Below the pieces are notes generated by a model. That model saw only the letters and a program-made list of their open reading frames with translations. It was not told the origin of the DNA and did not search any database. Below are positions 1 to 5,027 of a DNA stretch of 5,027 nucleotides, one piece after another. Position 1 is the stretch's first letter. Each line of letters begins with the position of its first letter. The position numbers and the translations under genes are program-made. Origin of the DNA: DASVXQ01 sp046727955 (GTDB lineage: Bacteria; Actinomycetota; CALGFH01); contig JBKPDO010000308.1 of assembly GCA_046727955.1 (NCBI GenBank), positions 1-5,027 on the forward strand. Reading direction: 5' to 3'.

Positions 1-35
1 GGCGTGGGGGGAGCGAGCTCCCCCCACATGGATCG
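1..35. repeat. Hairpin-forming direct repeat, copy 1
   Basis: This is the first copy of a repeat that recurs at 114-150. Its core is a strong inverted repeat. Positions 4-13 (GTGGGGGGAG) pair perfectly with 18-27 (CTCCCCCCAC) around the tetraloop CGAG, giving a 10-bp stem. It is flanked by GGC on the left and ATGGATCG on the right, and both flanks are shared with copy 2. It touches the window edge, so more copies may lie to the left. There is no T-run on either side, so a classical intrinsic terminator is not shown. A U-less terminator, a dispersed extragenic palindrome or a protein-binding site are all possible. Confidence 0.7.
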
Positions 36-113
36 GGGCCGTGGCCAGTTAGCGGTGAGTCCGTCCCGGCAAGCCGCCTCCTCACGGTTCCCATGGCACA
101 GGCGCTCTTGGGG

Positions 114-150
114 GGCGTGGGGGGGAGCGAGCTCCCCCCCACATGGATCG
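114..150. repeat. Hairpin-forming direct repeat, copy 2, downstream of the operon
   Basis: This is the second copy of the repeat at 1-35, in the same orientation and 113 bp further on. Positions 117-127 pair with 132-142 around the same CGAG loop, giving an 11-bp stem. The G-run and the C-run are each one base longer than in copy 1 (7 and 7 against 6 and 6), so the pairing is fully kept. The right flank ACATGGATCG is identical in both. It lies about 45 bp past the stop codon of the coupling-protein gene. It could therefore end or protect the 3' end of the operon transcript, but the lack of a U-tract keeps this an inference. Confidence 0.7.
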
Positions 151-164
151 ATGACCCCAGCGAG

Positions 165-187
165 TGGCCCATCTAGATACGGGTCCA
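165..187 (-). terminator. Possible weak hairpin just after the operon
   Basis: An imperfect stem pairs TGGCCC (165-170) with GGGTCCA (181-187), with one bulged base. The loop between them contains the palindrome ATCTAGAT (171-178). It starts 8 bp beyond the last stop codon, a place where a transcription terminator would sit. No U-tract follows on the minus strand, and the stem is short. This is a weak call that may be chance. Confidence 0.2.
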
Positions 188-194
188 GTAGTGC

Positions 195-1937
195 CTATCC
201 CAACGGCTCTGCCAGGCTCGTGCCCTCTTCGGCGACCATGCCGACCAGGCGGCGGTCGCGGAACCAGGGGCGCAGGCTCAGATGAGCCGGAGGCAGGTGC
301 CGGTACAGCAGCACGCCCTGGCCTGGCGCGATGCGGCGCAGCGTCTCCGCCGGCGAGGGGTAGCGGGTGCGCAGCGGCTCACCCTCCTTCTCCGGGGCTG
401 CGCGCGGGGCGGCGAGCGTGCGGACGGTGTCGTCCTCGAGCAGGTGCGACAGCAGGGCCAGGGTGGCCTGGTCGGTGATGCCCGACAGGATGATCTTGGC
501 CCGGTGGTTGTTGAGGAGCACCTCGGCCCGGTCGCCGTAGCGCGTCTGCATCTGGCTCACGTGCCGGAAGATGGTGACCAGCTGCACCCCGCGGTTGGCC
601 GCGGTCGAGGCGTACACGTCGAGCTGTGGCAGCGCGGCCGAGGTCGCCGCGTCGTCCAGCACCACCAGCAGCGGCGGGTCCAGCGGCCGCCCGAGCTGGC
701 TGGAGCGCTCGTAGGCCAACTCGATCACGTCCTGCACCAGCGCCACGAATACCGGCCCGAGCCGGCGCTGCTCGTGCGCGGGCGCGCAGACGTAGGCGGT
801 GTTGGCGCGCCCGTCCAGCAGGCGCTCGGCGGAGAGCTGAGTGGTCAGCACGCCCTCGCGGACCGCCGGGTCGGTGTAGGCGGAGATCACCGTGAGCACC
901 GCGGCATACGCCTGGCTGCGGTGCTGCTCGGTCAGGCTCGAGATGAGCTGCATGGCGTCGCTGGCCGCGGGCTCGCCGGCGACGCTGAGCGCCGCCGACA
1001 CCTCCGCCCGCTCCTGCCGCTGCACCCAGCGGACCACGTCACCCATGGACCGGTCCGAGGTCGCCGCCGCCAGCAGCAGGGCGGCCAGCAGGGTCGCGGC
1101 CGCGTTGTGGACGAAGTCGGCGTCGGGCGTGCCCTGCCCCGCGCCGCGGCCGGCGTCCACCAGCGAGCGGCCCATGCGGTAGGCGCCCTCCCAGTTGAAG
1201 CAGCGGCTCAGCGGCGACCAGGTAGAGGCGTCCAGCCCGGTGACCCCGGCCGGGTCATACAGGTACACCTCGCCCTTGTGCCAGCGCTGGGTCATGGTGT
1301 GCCGGATCAGGTCCGCCTTCATGCAGGCGGCCAGCACCGGGCCCTCCCACTCGAGCACCGCCGGCACTGCCAGGCCGCTGGTCTTCTGGCTCTGCGCCGG
1401 GCCGATGGCGATCACCGACTGCAGCCGCTCGGCGGCGACCAGGCGCCCGCTGATACGGCCGAGCACCACCCGGCCGGGCTGCGCGCCGCGCACGTACAGG
1501 TCGCGGAACAGCTGCGGCCGCGCCCAGCCCCCCGGCGCGGTCGAGCCGCCGGCCGGGGCGGCGGGGTGCTGCACCGTCACGGTCGTGCTCAGCCGCCGGC
1601 GCAGGATGCGGAACAGCTGCATGAGGTACATGTAGGCGACGGTGCACAGCAGCAACAGGATCGCCAGGATCAGGTAGAAGCTGACCGGGCCCGGCAGCAG
1701 TCCGCGCACGCCCGCCGGCCAGGCGGCGGCCGGGTTGGCCGGCGTGCGGAAGACCCGCACCACCACCGCGCCCATGTCAGTGAGGGAGACTCGCGGCCAG
1801 GTGCCGCCGGAGTGGAGGAAGCCGGCCACCTCGCCGACCCCCCACAGCAGGAAGGTGGCCCCGAGCAGCACCGAGACCCCGATGAGCAGCATCTGCTCGG
1901 CGCTGCTCTGGCGTTTGACCGGTGGCTTGCTGGCCAT
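195..1937 (-). CDS. TraG/VirD4-like type IV coupling ATPase
   Basis: This 580-residue protein looks like the actinobacterial VirD4/TraG-type coupling protein. That family is a membrane-anchored ATPase that delivers DNA or protein substrates to a type IV secretion channel. Two hydrophobic segments lie at about residues 15-41 and 84-106, followed by a basic stretch (RILRRR) and then the cytosolic ATPase. The P-loop is GPAQSQKT (179-186), keeping Lys185 and Thr186. The Walker B strand is LLVVLDDA (423-430). The segment STAANRGVQLVTIF (444-457) followed by NNHRAKIILSG (476-486) is typical of the family. Two positions differ from the form I remember as usual: Asp429 stands where Glu is expected, and Arg458 where Gln is common. 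The ATG at 1937 is preceded by GGTGGA at 5-nt spacing and lies 18 bp after the VirB4 stop, so the two genes are very likely cotranscribed. The gene ends with TAG at 197-195. An FtsK/TraB-type translocase is less likely, because the two N-terminal helices and the C-terminal motifs are of TraG type. Confidence 0.88.
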   Translation of the reverse strand: MASKPPVKRQSSAEQMLLIGVSVLLGATFLLWGVGEVAGFLHSGGTWPRVSLTDMGAVVVRVFRTPANPAAAWPAGVRGLLPGPVSFYLILAILLLLCTVAYMYLMQLFRILRRRLSTTVTVQHPAAPAGGSTAPGGWARPQLFRDLYVRGAQPGRVVLGRISGRLVAAERLQSVIAIGPAQSQKTSGLAVPAVLEWEGPVLAACMKADLIRHTMTQRWHKGEVYLYDPAGVTGLDASTWSPLSRCFNWEGAYRMGRSLVDAGRGAGQGTPDADFVHNAAATLLAALLLAAATSDRSMGDVVRWVQRQERAEVSAALSVAGEPAASDAMQLISSLTEQHRSQAYAAVLTVISAYTDPAVREGVLTTQLSAERLLDGRANTAYVCAPAHEQRRLGPVFVALVQDVIELAYERSSQLGRPLDPPLLVVLDDAATSAALPQLDVYASTAANRGVQLVTIFRHVSQMQTRYGDRAEVLLNNHRAKIILSGITDQATLALLSHLLEDDTVRTLAAPRAAPEKEGEPLRTRYPSPAETLRRIAPGQGVLLYRHLPPAHLSLRPWFRDRRLVGMVAEEGTSLAEPLG

Positions 1938-1942
1938 GTCAG

Positions 1943-1948
1943 TCCACC
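1943..1948 (-). promoter_or_regulatory. Ribosome binding site of the coupling-protein gene
   Basis: GGTGGA reads on the minus strand 5 nt before the ATG at 1937. It lies in the 18-bp gap after the VirB4-like gene and supports this start codon. Confidence 0.6.
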
Positions 1949-1955
1949 ATCCCGG

Positions 1956-3245
1956 TTACGAGGCGCCTTCGGCGGCCTCGGGAGCGCCCTGCTGCGCCGC
2001 CCAGGGCGCCGAGCGCGGGTCCATGTTGGCGTCGGTGTCGACGATCTCCCGTTCGATCACGCCCTCGATGCGGTGCTGCACGATGAAGGACCGCCGCCCG
2101 ACCCGCCACAGCGCCTCCCCCCGCTCCAGCATGGGGATCTGGTCGCACTCGGTCTGGGTCAGGCCGAGCAGCTCGCGGGCCTGCTCGACCTCGCCCGGCG
2201 ACTGCCGGTAGATGACCCGCGTCTCGGAGTCCTCCAGCAGCCCCTTGGCGAGCTGGACCTGCTCGCTGCCGGCGTCGCCGGCGGCGGTGAGGTCGGACAG
2301 GCGGTGCATGACGGCGATGTTCTGCACGCCGTACTGGCGCGCCAGCTTCCAGCTCTCGCGCAGCCAGCGCGCGATCGCCAGGTGCCGCAGCACCACCCAG
2401 GCCTCGTCGAGCACCACGATGCGCCGCACGCCGTCGTCGCGCGCCCACGACCCCTGCAGCCACGCCGCCGTGCAGGCCATCAGGATGGGCCGCGCCTCGT
2501 CCTTGACCTCCCGCAGGTTGAACACCACCAGGCGGCCGGACAGGTCGAAGTCGGTGGAGGTGGGGCCGTCGAACATGCCGCGCAGGTCGCCGGAGCCCAT
2601 GCGCCGCAGGCTGAGGGCGAGCTGGCGCCCGTCCTCGGCCAGGCGAGCGGTCGAGGTGCGCAGCTCGTGCGCGGTCGCGTCCGAGGGCTCCAGCAGCCGG
2701 TTGACGACCTGCGGGACGGTCGGCTGCGCCCGGTGGTTGCCCGCCTCCACCACCGCCTCGTGGTGCGCCCGCTCCAGGCACGCCTCCTCTTCCGGCCGCA
2801 GGTTCCGCCCCAGCATCACCCCGGCGATCGACCGCAGCAGCGCGAGCTGCGCGTCGCCCGCGATCATCGGGTCGAGCGGGTTCAGCCGGAGCGTCCCCCC
2901 ACTCTTGAACCGGATCGGCTCGACCCCACAGAAGCGCGCCAGCCGCTCGTACTCACCCTTTGGATCGATAATCCACGCAGTTCTCCCAAAGAGCATTTGT
3001 CTCCATAAAAACGTCTTAACAAGACTACTCTTCGCATAACCGATCTGCCCGATAACGAGCATATTGGGCCCGGTGATCTCACGTCCGTACAAAGACCAGC
3101 AATCGTAGCAAAATGAGCCACCGAAGACATCTCGACCAATATAGACGCCATCGCTGCCGAGCCCACCTTCAGACACAAATGGATAGGCGGCCTGGAGGTG
3201 TGCCGTCGTTACGCGGTGGGCCGGTCGGCGCGGCTTGATCCTCAT
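1956..3245 (-). CDS. VirB4-like type IV secretion ATPase (short form)
   Basis: This 429-residue protein is a VirB4-type ATPase core that would power assembly or transport by the secretion channel at the inner face of the membrane. The P-loop region is NMLVIGQIGYAKSSLVKT (61-78), with Lys72 and Ser73 as key residues and Ala71 where Gly is usual. It is followed by WIIDPKGEYERLA (91-103), typical of this family. The Walker B strand is RRIVVLDEAWVVL (274-286) with Asp280 and Glu281. A further VirB4-type stretch runs from YGVQNIAVMHRLSD (305-318) to ETRVIYRQ (341-348). It is much shorter than classical VirB4 proteins (usually 600-900 residues) and lacks their N-terminal domain, which the upstream gene may supply. 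The ATG at 3245 overlaps the upstream TGA as ATGA, so translational coupling is likely; only a weak GTGGG precedes it. The frame stays open upstream to 3671, but that part is antisense-like shadow inside the neighbour gene. Residues about 22-102 are encoded by an AT-richer block with different codon use. Confidence 0.88.
   Translation of the reverse strand: MRIKPRRPAHRVTTAHLQAAYPFVSEGGLGSDGVYIGRDVFGGSFCYDCWSLYGREITGPNMLVIGQIGYAKSSLVKTFLWRQMLFGRTAWIIDPKGEYERLARFCGVEPIRFKSGGTLRLNPLDPMIAGDAQLALLRSIAGVMLGRNLRPEEEACLERAHHEAVVEAGNHRAQPTVPQVVNRLLEPSDATAHELRTSTARLAEDGRQLALSLRRMGSGDLRGMFDGPTSTDFDLSGRLVVFNLREVKDEARPILMACTAAWLQGSWARDDGVRRIVVLDEAWVVLRHLAIARWLRESWKLARQYGVQNIAVMHRLSDLTAAGDAGSEQVQLAKGLLEDSETRVIYRQSPGEVEQARELLGLTQTECDQIPMLERGEALWRVGRRSFIVQHRIEGVIEREIVDTDANMDPRSAPWAAQQGAPEAAEGAS
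2941..3180. other. Low-GC block inside the VirB4-like gene
   Basis: By hand count this 240-bp block is about 50% GC, while sampled coding sequence on the left is near 77%. The edges are fairly sharp: 3181-3240 returns to about 72%, and 2881-2940 is about 68%. It encodes residues about 22-102, including the P-loop, and the reading frame is intact throughout. It uses codons that are rare elsewhere in the window, such as TTA, AGA, AGT, CTT and TTT. The shift is mainly in synonymous positions, which suggests DNA of different origin exchanged by recombination. Selection for an unidentified site in the DNA is the alternative. Confidence 0.75.
3242..3245 (-). promoter_or_regulatory. ATGA stop/start overlap coupling two genes
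   Basis: On the minus strand the TGA of the SCO6880-like gene (3244-3242) and the ATG of the VirB4-like gene (3245-3243) overlap as ATGA. This arrangement is usual for translational coupling of partners made in fixed ratio, and it decides the start of the downstream gene, which has no strong ribosome binding site of its own. Confidence 0.7.
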
Positions 3246-4741
3246 TTCAACCCACGGCACATTGGGAGGGTGTAAGAAAAGCTGATGTCCTGCTCGCCGT
3301 CGCAGCGCTGGATTTCGAGGCGGGACTGGCCGGCGGCGTGCTCGACCTCGCCGCAGGCGGCGGCCAGCTCCTCGGTATTGTCGGCCGTGACGGTGATGTA
3401 GCCGGAGAAGCGCACGTCGGCGTGGCCGTCGGCCAGCTCCTGCTCGCGGCGGGCGACCGCCTCCGCCTGGTTGCGGCGCTTGGCCGTGCCGATGAAGCCC
3501 AGCTTCTGGCGCAGCTCCTCGTCGGCCACGTCGGCGGTCTTGGCGAACCCGACCGCGCGCATCGCCTTCAGCGGCGGCACCGGCTCCATCGTCACCGAGA
3601 CCGTGCGCATGCAGCGCGTCTGCACCAAAAGCGGCGCCAGGAAGTCCGGGCCGACCTCGATGCGCGGCCACTCCGCGACCCAGAAGGTGGCGTGCACCAC
3701 GTCATTGGTGCGGTAGTAGCTCCAGTGCGTCGAGGTGCGCTGCGGCCAGGCGTTGCGGGCGCTGACGCCGTCCTCGCGGCTGGGGTCCACGGTGGCCAGC
3801 CGCGCCAGGTTGGTCCGCGCGTGCGGGTCGTAGGCCAGCCGGATGGTGGCCGCAAGCCGGCGCGGGCCGAGCGCGTGGAGCACCTCCACCTCGGCCTGCT
3901 CCAGCCGCCGGGCCATCGTGTCCAGCTCCCGTGCCAGCACCATGCAGGCGCCGGTGTCCTTGCCGCCGGCCTGCTTGATGGCCTTGGCGGCCTTGCTGGC
4001 CGACAGCTGCAGCGCGATGTACAGCTCGTGCTGCTCGGTTACCGGGCCGGCGGCCTGCGTCAGCCGCAGGTAGCTCTGCAGCGGCAGCGCGTCCAGCCCG
4101 ATGCTGGGGTCCAGCGCGTCGCGCAGGTAGCGGTTGAGCGCGTTCCGGTCGTCGGGCACGGTGCGCTCCAGCCACTGGATGCGCGAGATCGGGCTGCCCT
4201 CGCGGGCCAGGCCGGACACGACCATGGCCCAGCCGGCCAGCCGCTGGGCCTTGTCTTCGGGATCCAGCAGGACGAAGGAGCGGGCGCGCGCCTGGATCAC
4301 CGCCGTGTAGGTGCCGTTGGAGCGGTCGGCCAGGACGCCCAGCTCGACTCCCCGGAACGGGAAGGCGAGCAGCTCCACCCTGCCAATCGAGTCGGGCGGG
4401 CGCACAGGGATCTCACCCCCTTTGAAGCGGGTGCCGGCCTCCGGCGCGCCAGAGCGCCAGCGGTCACGTCCGAGCAGCTTGCGGCCGAAGAACGCGGTCA
4501 CGACCGGGACCCACTCGTTCAGGGTTCTACCTCCAAAGGGAACAAAGCTCGCCAGCCCGCCAACCGACAGCAGCAACGCGCCGAGGGCGAGCCCCGCGCC
4601 GTTGCGCAGCGTCTCCACCACGATGATGGTGATCAGCACCGACATGCCGAGCACCAGCAGCTGCCCCGGCCGCATCGTGCCGATCAGGCCGCGCCGCTCC
4701 AGCGGCCCGAAACGGTAGCGGATCTCGCTGTAGCTACGCAT
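3242..4741 (-). CDS. SCO6880-family type IV secretion membrane protein
   Basis: This protein of 499 residues resembles the SCO6880 family found next to VirB4-like ATPases in actinobacterial conjugation loci. The start motif RYRFGPLERRGLIG is characteristic. Two membrane helices follow at about residues 26-46 and 48-69 (GQLLVLGMSVLITIIVV and GLALGALLLSVGGLASFV). A long soluble part ends in SYTLPMCRGLK. The helices resemble the VirB3/PrgI-type membrane anchor. The soluble part probably equals the N-terminal domain of classical VirB4, which the next gene lacks; this is inference from the layout. No nucleotide-binding motif is visible, as expected for that domain. The ATG at 4741 is preferred because GGATGG lies 5 nt before it. 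An in-frame ATG at 4750 would add three residues (MAL) but has no ribosome binding site. The gene overlaps the upstream reading frame by 8 bp and the downstream start as ATGA. Its last 50 bp are AT-richer than the rest. Confidence 0.85.
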   Translation of the reverse strand: MRSYSEIRYRFGPLERRGLIGTMRPGQLLVLGMSVLITIIVVETLRNGAGLALGALLLSVGGLASFVPFGGRTLNEWVPVVTAFFGRKLLGRDRWRSGAPEAGTRFKGGEIPVRPPDSIGRVELLAFPFRGVELGVLADRSNGTYTAVIQARARSFVLLDPEDKAQRLAGWAMVVSGLAREGSPISRIQWLERTVPDDRNALNRYLRDALDPSIGLDALPLQSYLRLTQAAGPVTEQHELYIALQLSASKAAKAIKQAGGKDTGACMVLARELDTMARRLEQAEVEVLHALGPRRLAATIRLAYDPHARTNLARLATVDPSREDGVSARNAWPQRTSTHWSYYRTNDVVHATFWVAEWPRIEVGPDFLAPLLVQTRCMRTVSVTMEPVPPLKAMRAVGFAKTADVADEELRQKLGFIGTAKRRNQAEAVARREQELADGHADVRFSGYITVTADNTEELAAACGEVEHAAGQSRLEIQRCDGEQDISFSYTLPMCRGLK

Positions 4742-5027
4742 CAGAGCCATCCGGCGCCGGCGACAGGCCCGGCTTCAGCGGACGCGGCACGCCGCTGCCG
4801 CCGGCGCTCGCCCCGCCGGAGCCGCCCGAGCCGGCGCCGCCCGACCCGGCGCCGCCCGACCCGTTCGATCCCGGAGAGCTGGCCGCCGGTGCCACCGGCA
4901 CTGCCGGCAGCGGCCTGGTCACTGCGTGGTCGGGCGCCGGCGAGCCGCCCACGTCCGGTGTCATGGCGTTGAAGCCCGAGGTGACGCGGCTGCGGGCGGC
5001 GGCCACCGACGAGCTGGCCGCCTTGGC
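4734..5027 (-). CDS. C-terminal tail of a truncated protein, possibly a TrbL/VirB6-like membrane component
   Basis: The reading frame is open from the right edge of the window to a TAG at 4736-4734, so only the last 97 residues are seen and the true start lies outside. The visible part has no membrane helix and no enzyme motif. It begins with an Ala/Ser-rich stretch, continues with a Pro/Ala segment (PLPAVPVAPAASSPG), then a Gly/Ser-rich run with GSGGA repeats, and ends PAPDGSDA. Such disordered tails are common on large membrane proteins of actinobacterial type IV secretion loci. The position directly before a SCO6880-like gene fits a TrbL/VirB6-type polytopic protein, but nothing visible proves it. 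A GTG at 5006 could in principle start a 90-residue protein, yet the frame continues upstream without a stop and a short free peptide of this composition is unlikely. The 8-bp overlap with the next gene points to one transcript. Confidence 0.65.
   Translation of the reverse strand, partial: AKAASSSVAAARSRVTSGFNAMTPDVGGSPAPDHAVTRPLPAVPVAPAASSPGSNGSGGAGSGGAGSGGSGGASAGGSGVPRPLKPGLSPAPDGSDA
4747..4752 (-). promoter_or_regulatory. Ribosome binding site favouring the 4741 start
   Basis: GGATGG on the minus strand lies 5 nt before the ATG at 4741 of the SCO6880-like gene. It also contains the alternative ATG at 4750, which has only a GC-rich, purine-poor leader. This spacing favours the inner start. 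Confidence 0.45.
4816..4860. repeat. 15-bp tandem repeat encoding GSGGA units
   Basis: Two perfect 15-bp units (4831-4845 and 4846-4860, CCGGCGCCGCCCGAC) are preceded by a third at 4816-4830 with two mismatches. On the minus strand they encode GSGGA, GSGGA and GSGGS in the disordered tail of the upstream protein. The unit length keeps the frame, so copy number can vary by slippage and only change linker length. Confidence 0.8.

Noticed and set aside
1..94. A minus-strand gene beginning with the ATG at 94-92
   Set aside because: About 31 codons are visible before the window edge, running through the hairpin repeat, with no convincing family or start signal.
117..142. Classical rho-independent terminator
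   Set aside because: The stem is strong, but no T-run follows on either strand, so it was kept as a repeat.
1..150. CRISPR array
   Set aside because: Only two repeat copies, spaced by 78 bp, with homopolymer-run stems and no further units in view.
4..285. A 93-codon plus-strand frame across the repeats
   Set aside because: It runs through both hairpins and into the end of the coupling-protein gene, and shows no ribosome binding site or family resemblance.
282..3008. A 908-codon open frame on the plus strand
   Set aside because: It lies wholly antisense to two well-recognised genes, its product is low-complexity Arg/Gly/His/Gln sequence with no domain, and it ends as soon as the GC falls. 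Long antisense frames are expected in very GC-rich DNA.
2941..3180. An internal promoter in the low-GC block
   Set aside because: I looked for -35/-10 pairs on both strands and saw no convincing pair with proper spacing; AT-richness alone is not evidence.
1956..3671. A longer form of the VirB4-like protein starting at 3671
   Set aside because: The extra 142 residues overlap the SCO6880-like gene out of frame and are Arg/Gly/Ala-rich shadow sequence. The ATG at 3245 in the ATGA overlap starts just where family resemblance begins.
3338..4972. A 544-codon open frame on the plus strand
   Set aside because: It is antisense to the SCO6880-like gene and the tail gene, with composition-driven sequence and no recognisable family.

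Overview
The window is a very GC-rich (mostly 70-77%) stretch from an actinobacterium. It carries part of a minus-strand operon for a type IV secretion / conjugation-type machine of the actinobacterial SCO6880 kind. The assignment rests on base composition, on tightly coupled genes, and on recognisable protein families. These are a SCO6880-family membrane protein with an RFGPLERRGLIG start, a short VirB4-type ATPase, and a VirD4/TraG-type coupling ATPase. The genus cannot be decided from the sequence; Streptomyces and other filamentous actinomycetes all fit.

In transcription order (right to left) the layout is as follows. (1) 5027-4734 is the C-terminal tail of a protein cut by the window edge, low in complexity and rich in Gly, Ser, Ala and Pro. 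(2) 4741-3242 is a SCO6880-family protein with two N-terminal membrane helices and a long soluble domain. (3) 3245-1956 is a compact VirB4-like ATPase whose start codon overlaps the previous stop as ATGA. (4) 1937-195 is a TraG/VirD4-like coupling protein with two membrane helices and a divergent ATPase core, 18 bp after gene 3. Below the operon, 1-194 holds no gene I can support. It has two direct copies of a repeat built around a strong G-run/C-run hairpin.

The likely division of labour is inferred. Gene 2 anchors the VirB4 ATPase in the membrane and probably supplies the VirB3/PrgI-like part and the VirB4 N-terminal part. Gene 3 supplies the ATPase core that powers the channel. Gene 4 feeds DNA or protein substrate to it. 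No relaxase, integrase, lytic transglycosylase or origin of transfer lies in the window, so whether the element is an integrative conjugative element or a plasmid cannot be told.

The most unusual signal is a block of about 240 bp (about 2941-3180) inside the VirB4 gene. Its GC falls to about 50%, it has foreign-looking codon use, and it contains the only TTA codon I find in the window's genes. It coincides with the conserved P-loop region. Other points worth a second look are the two length-covarying hairpin repeats and the altered Walker A, Walker B and sensor positions in the coupling protein. I do not see a clearly new system here; it is a known type of machine with odd local features.
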